NCBI GenBank assembly: GCA_033675265.1
Contig: JAUJYZ010001545.1
Location: 121,001 to 185,000, forward strand
DNA length: 64,000 bases
Direction: 5' to 3'
Origin: Actinostola sp. cb2023
Taxonomy: Eukaryota > Cnidaria > Anthozoa > Actiniaria > Actinostolidae
Below are positions 1 through 22,454 of the stretch, piece by piece; the stretch's first letter is position 1, and each line of letters begins with the position of its first letter. The notes under the pieces were generated by a model, which ran no database searches, was not told the DNA's origin, and saw nothing but the letters and a program-made list of their open reading frames with translations. The position numbers and the translations under genes were made by a program.

Positions 1-474
1 AAGTTTCAAATTTCGATTTTAGATATGGTATTGCTGTATTTTTTATTTTTTGATGCGGTATTGCGGTATCAGCTACCCACTACATTCCCCTCTTTTATGA
101 CAGTGACTGTTTTTTTTTATTTTCAGCTGACAAAGAAGTACAAGTGTTGAACACTACAAACATGAAGCTAATGGACATAATTGCTCAGTTTAATCATAAA
201 TGCAGGGAAAAGGACAAGTAAATCACAAGAGAAGTGCACAGGAATTAAGTGTGGAATATGACTTCAATATGACCTCAAGCTACGAACTAAAGGACATTCA
301 ACTGAAACATTGGCATGACATTCTGTAACTCAGACAAAAATCAGTACAGTGTAGGTCATTTATGACTATAAAAATGAGAATAGATGTTTCAGCCAGTCAA
401 CAAATGATGTACATGTTACAAGTATGTTTCCTTCTCCTTAGTAACAACAGAAATCTGAAACTGCTATAAGGAGT
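1..474. other. 3' flank of the minus-strand P450 gene
   Basis: This is the sequence downstream of the stop codon of the minus-strand P450 gene, expected to hold its 3' UTR. On the minus strand an AATAAA-type signal could be read around 115-120, but the stretch is T-rich and this is weak. I see no further exon or recognisable repeat. Confidence 0.4.
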
Positions 475-4511
<4,037 letters not shown>

Positions 4512-5161
4512 GTTGATGGAATTATACCAGAGTTATGTGGACGGTGTCTGAGTTCTATACGAGACGTCACTGATAGAAATTATATATCGCTATGGGAATA
4601 TATAGTAGTGTTTCAGCAGAGAAACGTAGTCATTCCACAACGATGGACTATTGTTTGACGAGGGTGGAGGCTAGCTAGCAGGCCCAAACAAAGCGTGACC
4701 TGAAATCCGAAATGTAAACGTAAAATGACAAAAAGACACTTTGCTTGCAATGAGATATCCAAATACTGTCAGCACTCGGCACGTACATGTACGTACTGTA
4801 CCGGCGTCTGATACAGCTGTAACATGAGGAGGTATACATATAGGTACCCATCTGCAATCGGAACAGCCCTACTAAGTGCTAACGCGACAATAAAATAGTG
4901 ATTTCTCGAAAATAGAAATACGTTCTGCATATCTAATAATCAGCCGCTTGCAAAGTTGCAAATGTATTGTTTACTTTTAAAATGTGCAAATAATGGATCC
5001 TGACGTACACGCGACCTTGAATGGCATTGCCTCGATCTCGTGGTCTCGATCTCGTGTGTATCTGGACTCGATGATTGAGTGTCAAGTATGTCGTGATCTT
5101 GGCCTTGTGGTAGTTGTTAGGTTATGTTGATCGATTCTGACCGTCACTCTACCTTCTAAAC
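4512..5161. promoter_or_regulatory. Shared divergent promoter region of the two P450 genes
   Basis: The start codons of the two P450 genes face away from each other across 650 bp, so both promoters must lie here or overlap here. On the minus strand an A/T-rich TATA-like element (read as ATATATAAT, about 4580-4588) lies roughly 70 bp upstream of the minus-strand start, with a CRE/ATF-like TGACGTC core nearby at about 4563-4570. No clear TATA box is seen in front of the plus-strand start. The elements are by eye only. Confidence 0.45.
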
Positions 5162-12522
<7,361 letters not shown>

Positions 12523-12752
12523 AAACTAATGGAACTGAACCCTTTATTTGACATTATTATCTAGTTATACCATTAGTGCACAGTAGTATATCTCATATAA
12601 CAGTATTTTTACACATAACCAAGCCAATCACAATATTGCAAGACAAATCTAGTGAACAATGGAACCGTTCATAAGCGACCACCACCCTGTTTGACTGATA
12701 AATTAGGAAAAACAGACTGACTTAGTGGTCGCTTAAGAGAGGTTCCATTGTA

Positions 12753-12908
12753 GAGTGCAAACAATAGAGTGGTTTTCATAAACCCGTGAAATACACTTTA
12801 GCGTATGCACTACTTCACTCTAATTCTTTTGTTTTCTATTGTATTAATCTGACTATTACACTCTATTTAGTACACTTTGTTTCACAGGTTAATGAAAACC
12901 TGGCACTC
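12753..12908. mobile_element. MITE of the GAGTGG family
   Basis: Ends GAGTGCAAACAATAGAGTGG on the left and CCTGGCACTC on the right with GGTTTTCATAAACC opposed to GGTTAATGAAAACC. The interior carries the TCTTTTGTTTTCTATTG motif shared with the copy at 22161-22297. It starts about 230 bp after the P450 stop codon. Confidence 0.65.
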
Positions 12909-13384
12909 TATATCCGTGAAACAGTACTAACTAATTAGTACTAAATAGCACTGATGTAGTGAACATATTGTACTTATATTATATTCTGACCACACCAGGT
13001 CGTTAGTAGTTGTGATATAAAACCATTTGTATATTCAAGTATTATTCTAAACATTTTCATTATAAAATGCAAGTGTTGGATAGTCCGTTCTCGGACAGAG
13101 CAAAGTCCTCACTGTTCAGATAGGATTTCACAATCAATCAATCATTTATTTATCCACATAACGCCTATGAGCATTTAGCATACTCGATGAAGTGCGTACG
13201 TGCCTAATATAAAAACTATAAAATATTGATCAATAATAATCATCAATTTAGCCAGTGTGATAAACATATGTACCCAGGGCTAGCCTGGAGTCGGTGTATA
13301 TATTCACAACTACCAACGAGAACGTAAAAAAATTGGACAACAGATATACCTTTGTTTAATTTCATGGGTCATTCTCTGGATTGA

Positions 13385-13515
13385 TACCCTGCTCCCAGAG
13401 GCACTGACATACACTCTCTCTACCGTATTTTAAAGCCGCAAAGCGGTGTTCAAGTACCCTGGGTTCCAGAGGCGTGGTCGAAAGAGTGTATGTCGTTGCC
13501 TCTGGGACCAGGGTA
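13385..13515. mobile_element. Inverted-repeat element, 131 bp
   Basis: Arms of about 35 bp: TACCCTGCTCCCAGAGGC on the left and GCCTCTGGGACCAGGGTA on the right, each followed inward by the CATACACTCT motif. A foldback or MITE; no coding sequence. Confidence 0.65.
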
Positions 13516-13665
13516 CTGGATTGAGGCTAAGGCTGAGCAAATGCAGGTTTTCCAAAGCAGCACAACGCGCTGTCTGAATCAACTCGAAACTGGAGTATTA
13601 TTGGCCGCAGAATGTACCAAGTGTTTTAAAACGAAGCACGAATGATGGTTGCTGAGAATGTGATG

Positions 13666-14050
13666 GTATATATACACCTAATTACATAACCGTGGTCGAG
13701 TTGAAATACATGGAACCTATGACCACAAGGGTGTCAGGCAAATTCATTGGAAGACTGGTGTTATAACCATTGACATGGCAGTTCTTATATTTTGATGATA
13801 TTATCTCCAATTTAAAAACTGTAGCCTATCCAATGTACTGGAGAAAGAACATTGAATCCATTCAAGTGATATTTCCACTAGTCTTTCATTAACAAACACC
13901 TTGTAACTAATTCAGCCAATCAAAGCACTCAAACCCAGTCTTCCAATATTTGCCACAGAACGGATATAACGCTGGCTCATTAACTACTTCCCAGACACCC
14001 TTGTGGTCGTAGCTTCAACTCAACAACAATTACGCTATTTGGTATATAGC
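13666..14050. mobile_element. Inverted-repeat element A
   Basis: The left part contains CATAACCGTGGTCGAGTTGA and TGACCACAAGGG; the right part contains CCCTTGTGGTCGTAGCTTCA and CAACAACAATTACG in inverse order. It is a diverged relative of element B immediately downstream, so the two are adjacent insertions or a tandem duplicate. No ORF. Confidence 0.6.
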
Positions 14051-14326
14051 TAATTGCATAATCGTTGTCGGGTCGAAAATCATGAAAGCTGTGACCACAA
14101 GGAATTCTGGGAAATTAAAACTCAAATAACACCGTCAAATCATCGACCTTTTTATCCAGACTTGTAGGATCTTAGTTAAATAGCTCATATACCTTCAAAA
14201 CTACGAGAACATTGAATCTATCTGTATGTAATGCGGCTCATGAACTGATTTCCCATCCATCCTTGCGGTCTCAGCTTCTATGATTTATGATTTTCAACCC
14301 GACAACGATTATGCAATTAGCTATAT
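14045..14326. mobile_element. Inverted-repeat element B, about 55-bp termini
   Basis: Begins TATAGCTAATTGCATAATCG and ends CGATTATGCAATTAGCTATA, an almost perfect inverted repeat that continues through TTGTCGGGTCGAAAATCAT and the GACCACAAGG motif. Non-autonomous DNA transposon by structure. Confidence 0.75.
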
Positions 14327-14684
14327 AATATAAGAACAAATATATAAATAACACTGACGCATATCGTCATGTTCAAATGTGGATTATAGAAACTATACTC
14401 TTGAAAGCTTGAACTTTTAAAACTAATAATCTAGCTGCTTGATCAATCGTTAGTTTGACGCAGTAAAAATATAAAAATAGAATTCATCTTTCACAGTTTG
14501 GACCTTGTTTCGTCTTGGTGCAAAGAGAAGCCGAAAAAATACAATCGAAAAAACGATAGAATTAAAACGCGAAAACGAGAAATAACCAAGACAGAAAATT
14601 CACTGAAAACAAGTATAAAATAACGGTCAGCGGGTACCGGATATAAACTATACATCAATCATATAACACCACTGCGTAGACTGA
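14327..14684. other. Intergenic or 3' UTR, no feature seen
   Basis: Sequence 3' of the tandem-PH gene's stop codon. It has A-rich stretches and several AAAACG motifs but no exon, ORF or clear repeat that I can support. Confidence 0.4.
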
Positions 14685-17600
14685 CTATTCCACATTCGTT
14701 CCTCTCTCTATTGATTCTTTCAGTCGTTTCATCCACCTACAAAGAAATTACAATTGTTTTGTTGAAAACATGATACGAGTTTTCAAAAGTTTGCGTTTTC
14801 GATGAAGCGTTTTCGATAAAAACGATATCGTCGCCGTGTGGAGCGACATTAAAACGCAAAAACGAAAATATTGCATAGTTATCTCTACACTAGTCCCAGT
14901 TCCAGTCGGTCAGGTTGCGCGCGGGGCGAAACAGGAGTCTGGGACTGGACTAGATCTGAGTGTGTAGAGATTTCATCATACCTTTCTCTGTCATTCTCAG
15001 TTTCTGCTGAGAAGTGGAAAGTTCTCATTGACTCGTCTGGTGGGTTGCCATAGAAACAGAAATGCCTACCACGTTTTCCGCCACTATTTATCTGGTACCC
15101 AAGAAGCTTTGCGACCCCTAACGCGGTGGTATTCGACATATCAGAATAGTAGTATAGATAGCCGTTTTTGAGAACACAGTAACGTCGTTTCCAGAGTTTA
15201 ATGTTATGCCCTTTTTTGGACAGGTAACCATGGCATTCGGGATCTTTGATTGACAGGGCTGGTATGCTGACGTTATGGACATTGCCCTCAAGGATTTGAA
15301 AACTTAACTAAAAGAAAAGTAAATAAATGTTGTCAGGTTTGAGAACGCGAGATCTTGAAATCATCACCATGCAATACATAGACCGAGGGCGACTTCCCAT
15401 GTCCTAGTCTCCAATCCCTCCGAGCCGGCCTAGCCTGCATAGCTGGCCCTTCAGGGAAAGGAAAGGGGAGAGGACGCAGGAAAGGTACTGCCCTGCCCTT
15501 TCCTTTTCCTTTCTCTCCCCTTTCCTTTTCCTTTCTCTCCCCTTTCCTTTTCCTTTCTTTCCCCTTTCGTTTTCCTTTCTCTCCCCTTTCCTTTTCCTTT
15601 CTCTCCCCTTTCGTTTTCCTTTCTCTCCCCTTTTTTCCTTTTCCTTTCTCTTCCCTTTCCTTTTCCTTTCTCTCCCCTTTCCTTTTCCTTTCTTTCCCCT
15701 TTCGTTTTCCTTTCTCTCCCCTTTCCTTTTCCTTTCTCTCCCCTTTCGTTTTCCTTTCTCTCCCCTTTCCTTTTCCTTTATCTCCCCTTTCCTTTTCCTT
15801 TATCTCCCCTTTCCTTTTCCTTTCTCTTCCCTTTCCTTTTCTCTCCCCTTTCCTTTTCCTTTCTTTCCCCTTTCGTTTTCCTTTCTCTCCCCTTTCCTTT
15901 TCCTTTCTCTCCCCTTTCCTTTTCCTTTCTCTCCCCTTTCCTTTTCCTTTCTCTCCCCTTTCCTTTTCCTTTCTCTTCCCTTTCCTTTTCCTTTCTCTCC
16001 CCTTTCCTTTTCCTTTCTCTCCCCTTTCGTTTTCCTTTCTCTCCCCTTTCGTTTTCCTTTCTCTCCCCCTTTCCTCTTTTCCTTTCTCTCCCCTTTCCTT
16101 TTCCTTTCTCTCCCCTTTCCTTTTCCTTTCTCTCCCCTTTCCTTTTCCTTTCTCTCCCTTTCCTTTCCTTTTCCTTTCTCTCCCCTTTCCTTTTTCTCCC
16201 CTTTCATTTTCCTTTCCCTTGCCTTTCGTTTTCCTTTCCCTTCCCTTTCGTTTTCCTTTCCCTTTCGTTTTCCCTTCCCTTTCGTTTTCCTTTCCCTTCC
16301 CTTTTGTTTTCCTTTCCCTCCCCTTCGTTTTCCTTTCCCTCCTATTTCCTTTTCCCTCCCCTTTCCTTTTCCCTTCCCTCCCTTTCCTTTTCCCTTCCCT
16401 CCCCTTTCATTTTCCCTTCCCTCCTCTTTCCTTTTCCCTTCCCTCCCCTTTCCTTTTCCCTTCCCTCCCCTTTCCTTCTCCCTTCCCTCCCCTTTCCTTC
16501 TCCCTTCCCTCCCCGTTCCTTTTCCCTTCCCTCCCCTTTCCTTTTCCCTTCCCTCCCCTTTCCTTTTCCCTTCCCTCCCCTTTCCATTTCCCTTCCCTCC
16601 CCTTTCCATTTCCTTTCCCTCCCCTTTCCTTTTCCCTTCTCACCCCTTTCCTTTTCCCTTCCCTCCCCTTTCCTTTTCCTTTCCCTCACCTTTCCTTTTC
16701 CTTTCCCTCCCCTTTCCTTTTCCAAAAAATATTAATCCCAGCTCAAACATAAGCACAATAGTTGCTTTTTCAGCCAGGCGTTACTTACTCCAGTAGCTGA
16801 CACGTTTGTTGAAGCTCTCATCAGTGCAATCATCCATTCTCTCATCTCATCATCACTGGCAGCAGAAAGATGATACGTTCTTGCGCCACCTTTGTTTAGT
16901 TTAAAGCAATACTTCTTGCTAGAATCAGGTGCCTTGGTGACCGAGTAATTACATAACACTATAACTCCACAAGGGACTTTATCTTTGGAATTCTTGTAAT
17001 AATACAAGCAGTTATCTTCCTTAAGCACAAACCTGGGAAATAGTAGTAACAACTATTACTTGATTTGACCTGAGGGTTTTTAAGGCACCAGTCTAGAACC
17101 CAACCTTACTTATGAACAAACAGGTTTCTTCCTTGAATACAAACATCTAGGAACAACTATCACTTGATTTGACCTGTGCCGAGGGTTTTTAAGGCACCAG
17201 TCTAGAACCCAACCTTACTATGAACAAACAGGTATCTTCCTTGAATACAAACATCTAGGATGGTATGCGGGAAACAACTATTTGTGGCCGGGGAGGATTC
17301 GTTTAAAATCAGTAGATTTGAAAAACTTGGATTGAAACTGGTCTTCATCCATTGAAAGCAGCTCCTTTGTACTAAGTAAGCGTCGTAAGCATCGGATTCG
17401 CAAGAAGCTTACGATCTAGTGTGAATAAAAACAACGCAATCGTAAGAAAAAGAAAACCTTCTGATCCTTACGATTCCAATTCCGTCACCTTTCTGCTTCC
17501 GATTCCAATATGTAGTTCATACTGGTCACAAGCTCCTCTTACGATTCCGATTATTAGTTCATACTGGTCACAAGCTCCTCTTACGATTCCGATTATTAGT

Positions 17601-20600
17601 TCATACTGGTCACAAGCTCCTCTTACGATTCCGATTATCAGTTCATACTGGTCACAAGCTCCTCTTACGATTCCGATTATTAGTTCATACTGGTCACAAG
17701 CTCCTCTTACGATTCCGATTATTAGTTCATACTGGTCACAAGCTCCTCTTACGATTCCGATTATTAGTTCATACTGGTCACAAGCTCCTCTTACGATTCC
17801 GATTATTAGTTCATACTGGTCACAAGCTCCTCTTACGATTCCGATTATTAGTTCATACTGGTCACAAGCTCCTCTTACGATTCCGATTATTAGTTCATAC
17901 TGGTCACAAGCTCCTCTTACGATTCCGATTATTAGTTCATACTGGTCACAAGCTCCTCTTACGATTCCGATTATTAGTTCATACTGGTCACAAGCTCCTC
18001 TTACGATTCCGATTATTAGTTCATACTGGTCACAAGCTCCTCTTACGATTCCGATTATTAGTTCATACTGGTCATAAGCTCCTCTTACGATTCCGATTCC
18101 GATTATTAGTTCATACTGGTCACAAGCTCCTCTTACGATTCCAATTATTAGTTCATACTGGTCACAAGCTCCTCTTACGATTCCGATTATTAGTTCATAC
18201 TGGTCACAAGCTCCTCTTACGATTCCAATTATTAGTTCATACTGGTCACAAGCTCCTCTTACGATTCCAATTATTAGTTCATACTGGTCACAAGCTCCTC
18301 TTACGATTCCGATTATTAGTTCATACTGGTCACAAGCTCCTCTTACGATTCCGATTATTAGTTCATACTGGTCACAAGCTCCTCTTACGATTCCAATTAT
18401 TAGTTCATACTGGTCACAAGCTCCTCTTACGATTCCGATTATTAGTTCATACTGGTCACAAGCTCCTCTTACGATTCCAATTATTAGTTCATACTGGTCA
18501 CAAGCTCCTCTTACGATTCCAATTATTAGTTCATACTGGTCACAAGCTCCTCTTACGATTCCGACTCCGATTATTAGTTCACACTGGTCATAAGCTCCTC
18601 TTACGATTCCTATTATTAGTTCATACTGGTCACAAGCTCCTCTTACGATTCCGATTCCGATTATTAGTTCACACTGGTCACAAGCTCCTCTTACGATTCC
18701 TATTATTAGTTCATACTGGTCACAAGCTCCTCTTACGATTCCGATTCCGATTATTAGTTCACACTGGTCATAAGCTCCTCTTACGATTCCTATTATTAGT
18801 TCATACTGGTCACAAGCTCCTCTTACGATTCCGACTCCGATTATTAGTTCACACTGGTCACAAGCTCCTCTTACGATTCCTATTATTAGTTCATACTGGT
18901 CACAAGCTCCTCTTACGATTCCGATTCCGATTATTAGTTCATACTGGTCACAAGCTCCTCTTACGATTCCGATTATTAGTTCATACTGGTCACAAGCTCC
19001 TCTTACGATTCCGATTATTAGTTCATACTGGTCACAAGCTCCTCTTACGATTCCGATTATTAGTTCATACTGGTCACAAGCTCCTCTTACGATTCCGATT
19101 ATTAGTTCATACTGGTCACAAGCTCCTCTTACGATTCCGATTATTAGTTCATACTGGTCACAAGCTCCTCTTACGATTCCGATTATTAGTTCATACTGGT
19201 CACAAGCTCCTCTTACGATTCCAATTATTAGTTCATACTGGTCACAAGCTCCTCTTACGATTCCGATTATTAGTTCATACTGGTCACAAGCTCCTCTTAC
19301 GATTCCAATTATTAGTTCATACTGGTCACAAGCTCCTCTTACGATTCCAATTATTAGTTCATACTGGTCACAAGCTCCTCTTACGATTCCGATTATTAGT
19401 TCATACTGGTCATAAGCTCCTCTTACGATTCCGATTATTAGTTCATACTGGTCACAAGCTCCTCTTACGATTCCAATTATTAGTTCATACTGGTCACAAG
19501 CTCCTCTTACGATTCCGATTCCGATTCCGACGCTAGTGTGAACCAGAATCCGTGCGCTGTGTTGGAAGGTGTTGACATCGTGCGCGCGATATCTTAGGTC
19601 CCTTACCATCTTTTTCTCCAATTCCTTGGTGTTAGTCCAGATCCACCTAATTTCAGGAGGTATCCTTTCACGGACACTTTACCTGGAAATTACCGATAAT
19701 GTTACATTATTGTTTACTTTTTGTTTTTCAAATTGACGAAATGAAATTCGGAAAGAAAAGGAGAGCAACAGAATGGAAATGAACGGAAACGAAGGAAATT
19801 AGGAAACGAAACAAAAAGATGAGATAGAAAATAAGAGCAACGGAAACAAAGGGAATATGAAAGAGAAGTAGCAGAGAAATAGAATGGAAACGAACGGAAA
19901 GGGAAGGAAATTAGGAAACGAAACGAAAGATGAGATAGAAAATAAGAGCAACGGAAACAAAGGGAATATGAAAGAGAAGTAGCAGAGAAATAGAATGGAA
20001 ACGAACGGAAAGGGAAGGAAATTAGGAAACGAAAGATGAGATAGAAAATAAGAGCAACGGAAACAAAGGGAATATGAAAGAGAAGTAGCAGAGAAGCCGT
20101 AACAATATACCACTTACTTGGGTCCTCACTGTCTTCCCGCTTAAGTTCTACACTTGTCCTATATTCTCTCTCAGAAACTGTCGATGAATTTGAACCCATG
20201 CGATTACGGTCCACTGACAGTAGGTTAGCACTATTCGCCGAAGATAAATCAGACACAGAACCACTATCGAAAGCAACATCGTCGTCTAAGTCGTCCATTG
20301 ATTTGGCATCTGAATCTATTCCCTCATCTGATAAACCTGAAGAATCATGCCGTATGGCATCACCATCAGCATCATCCAATGATTCGAGACTTTTGCGTTC
20401 TGATATACCACTCTCATCAGTCATAAGGATTTCAATTTCAGGAGTAGAGGGATCAGGATGAGTATCGTCATTGCTCACATCCTCAGAAGAATTGACTTGA
20501 GAATTATTTGTTTGAGAATCCACAAGGGAGGGACCATCTTCTTGATCTGGTCGTATTTGTCCTTCATCTGCACAAGTATTATCTTCAGAAATGTTGCTAT

Positions 20601-21585
20601 CTGCTTCATTTTTCTGATGAATGTCATCTTTTTCCTGAAATTTTGCGTTTTCGTCTGTAGTTGAATCACTTTCTTGCAATGATTTTGTTTTCTCCTGAGA
20701 TGTTTCATCATTGGTATCTTCATTAGAGTTAGATGTCGTTTTTAGTTCGTCTTTAGATCGTCCTGCTGTTTCTTCATCGTTGTCATTACAGCGACTGTTT
20801 TCCAGGTTTTCCACGTCTTCCTTTCTTTCCATGTCTTTGTTATCCTGCTTCTCACTATGCATTTCAACAATTTGTATCACCACTTCATTGTCTGCAGTGT
20901 TTGTTTCAGAATTTATAGATTTGGTAGCATCTGCACTGCACTCTATATTTGTTCCTTCACTGGAAGGGATATCAGACGTGTTGGAGGGAGTTGAGGCATC
21001 ATCCCCACCATCTTCCCACGTACCAGCAACTTTCTCACCTTCACCCCTTTGAGCTTCATTGTTAGTGCTCGCAAGAGAACTGTCTTCGTCGTTTCCTTTT
21101 TCTGGGTGTTTGACAATGCTATCTTCATCACTGTTGCAACTCTCAGTACTAGACGACATCATCAAACTCAGTTGGTTCTCAAGATCTGATAACTGCACTA
21201 CTGCTTTGGACAATCTTTTGGTAATATTTGATTCTTCCTCAGTTGAACCTTTGTTAGATATGTCACTATTATTCTCTCCACCTTTTGAATTATTCCCTGC
21301 TGGATGTTGACTAGAAAGTTCTTGGCTATTCTCACTTTCAGAAGCTACAGTAGGGTTATCAACGATTACGTCAGGCTCATCAGATGTGCTAGAGTTCTTT
21401 TCCTCTTTTTCATCAACATCTTCTTTTATGATTCTTCCATCCGCCATCTCAACTCCTGCTCCATTGGACTCTCTTTGGATGTTCTCAGCATTGTTTGCTA
21501 TATCTATAAAAGAGTCAAACAATTCTTTGGCCTCCTGGTCTTCCCAATCTTCGCCCTGCTCGAGTTGATCTTCAGATGATGCCAT
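14685..21585 (-). CDS. Tandem PH-domain protein with acidic N-terminus, 5 exons, 721 aa
   Basis: Exons in order: 20118-21585, 19607-19682, 16789-17032, 14982-15307, 14685-14736; all junctions are GT-AG and the phases agree. Residues 1-489 (one exon) are rich in Ser, Asp, Glu and Asn and probably disordered; a short hydrophobic stretch with LSDLENQLSLMM is the only helix-like part. The first PH domain spans about 494-588, starting VKGYLLKLGGSG with the basic NWRKRWFVLKEDN strand and ending in the conserved tryptophan of EMREWMIALM. The second spans about 620-717, with HGYLSKKG, LWKRRYCVLKNGYLYYY and the terminal helix WMKRLKESI. Basic residues in the first two strands of both domains fit phosphoinositide binding, which is inference. 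No catalytic domain is present, so an adaptor role is likely. I cannot assign an orthologue. The short last exon reaches a stop 17 codons in. Introns 2 and 3 are swollen by satellites. Confidence 0.85.
15453..16724. repeat. Polypyrimidine (CCCTTTCCTTTTCCTTT)n array in intron 3
   Basis: Over 1.2 kb with almost only C and T on the plus strand. The unit is about 21 bp (TCTCCCCTTTCCTTTTCCTTT) in the left part and changes to a CCCTCCCCTTTCCTTTTCCC type to the right. The array is preceded by a short oppositely oriented purine segment (about 15453-15477). ORFs of G/K/R/E or P/F/S/L here are artefacts. The mirror-repeat, strand-asymmetric make-up could form triplex (H-) DNA. Confidence 0.95.
17050..17262 (-). 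pseudogene. Two decayed copies of the exon 3 start in intron 2
   Basis: Two tandem copies of about 100 bp each contain, on the minus strand, a sequence reading FVFKEETCLF preceded by a CTAG acceptor-like end. This parallels the true exon 3 start WFVLKEDNCLY (17032 downward). The similarity stops after about 30-40 bp. They look like partial tandem duplications of the exon 3 boundary that are no longer usable. Confidence 0.55.
17508..19522. repeat. 42-bp minisatellite, about 48 copies, in intron 2
   Basis: The unit reads TTAGTTCATACTGGTCACAA then GCTCCTCTTACGATTCCGAT, in near-perfect tandem copies. Variants have CCAATTATT or CCTATTATT ends, and some units are 48 bp with an extra GATTCC, arranged in alternating pairs around 18550-18930. 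The period is divisible by three and lacks stops in one frame on each strand, giving a 717-residue minus ORF and a 218-residue plus ORF with 14-residue periods. These are artefacts: the array is inside a spliced intron between the two parts of the first PH domain. Confidence 0.95.
19735..20100. repeat. About 110-bp tandem repeat, 3 copies, in intron 1
   Basis: Purine-rich units containing AAGGAAATTAGGAAACGAAA and AGAGAAGTAGCAGAG recur at about 19791, 19904 and 20014. Confined to intron 1 (19683-20117) of the tandem-PH gene. Confidence 0.85.
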
Positions 21586-21874
21586 ATTGTAGTGTGATTA
21601 TTATACTAACTGTGGTACATTACAAACTGAAGGGTACAATATGAATCTGAAATGTAAGGAAAATATTTATCAAAAATATAGTTATTATTACAATCGATAA
21701 TACAATACAATAATTTATTTAATGTCGATAACGTAGGGAGTTCCTTTTCCCTTCCCATGGTGCTTTGCTCCCCAGTTCCTTTTCGCTTTCTCATCCCCCC
21801 TCCCCTTCTGAAGTCCCCCTCCCCTTCTGAAGAAACGACTGGGTTCGAGGCAGATGTACATATGTATAATTAAC
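21586..21874. other. 5' flank of tandem-PH gene
   Basis: Immediate upstream region of the tandem-PH gene. It holds a small C-rich direct repeat (TCCCCTTCTGAAG twice, near 21800-21833). No TATA box that I can support. Confidence 0.35.
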
Positions 21875-21966
21875 ATTATTTCACGAATCGAGTCGTACAT
21901 GAGCTGATAGCCAACGAGGCGCTAGCCGAGCTATCAGCCATGTACGACGAGATTGAGTGGAATAAT
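21875..21966. mobile_element. Hairpin element, 92 bp
   Basis: ATTATTTCACGAATCGAGTC followed by GTACATGAGCTGATAG pairs with CTATCAGCCATGTAC and ending GATTGAGTGGAATAAT. Foldback repeat upstream of the tandem-PH gene. Confidence 0.65.
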
Positions 21967-21971
21967 TGTTT

Positions 21972-22158
21972 TATTATATAGACAACCACTGGATTGTGAG
22001 AACTATAACACTTGTTTTTATTTTTAGTTCAGCAAAACCGATCTGCCATTGTTGAAAATCTCCAACTTTCTCTACTCGTGGTATATGAGCTGATAGTCTA
22101 CTAGTAGAGTAGCCAATCAGAGCATGCGCTTGCTCATATCCAGTGGTTGTCTATATAA
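21972..22158. mobile_element. MITE with 25-bp termini (ATATAGACAACCACTGGAT)
   Basis: Left end TTATATAGACAACCACTGGA, right end TCCAGTGGTTGTCTATATAA. The interior contains a second small inverted repeat around GTATATGAGCTGATAG. It abuts the next MITE. Confidence 0.75.
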
Positions 22159-22160
22159 TA

Positions 22161-22297
22161 GAGTGGTTTTCATAAACCAGTGAAATACACTTTAGCGTAT
22201 TTAGCACTACTTCACTCTAATTCTTTTGTTTTCTATCGTGTTTATCTGACTATCACCTCTAATTAGTCTTTGTTTCACGGGTTAATGAAAACCACTC
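22161..22297. mobile_element. MITE, 137 bp, TA-flanked, GAGTGG termini
   Basis: GAGTGGTTTTCATAAACC at the left and GGTTAATGAAAACCACTC at the right, flanked by TA on both sides. Near-identical interior to the copy at 12767-12908. Confidence 0.8.
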
Positions 22298-22454
22298 TAA
22301 CAGCTGTTATAACCATGGTAAATATATATTTAGCTTGTCCTTGATAAAACACTTATTGCGTTATTATAACAGCTAGAGATATAAGAAAAACTAAATGGGT
22401 TCATTGATATTAATCTTGGCCAAAACAGAGTTGACCGAGTTGACCTTGTACATG

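Noticed and set aside
15800..16752. Basic G/K/R/E-rich and P/F/S-rich ORFs, at first sight nuclear or proline-rich proteins
   Set aside because: They are translations of a polypurine/polypyrimidine repeat; both strands are open and no unique sequence is included.
17508..19522. CRISPR-like array of regular repeats
   Set aside because: Units are contiguous with no unique spacers, and the locus is a spliced animal gene.
17468..19621. 717-codon minus-strand ORF of 14-residue repeats
   Set aside because: It comes only from the 42-bp minisatellite whose period is divisible by three, sits in the intron between two PH-domain exons, and its start lies out of frame within exon 2.
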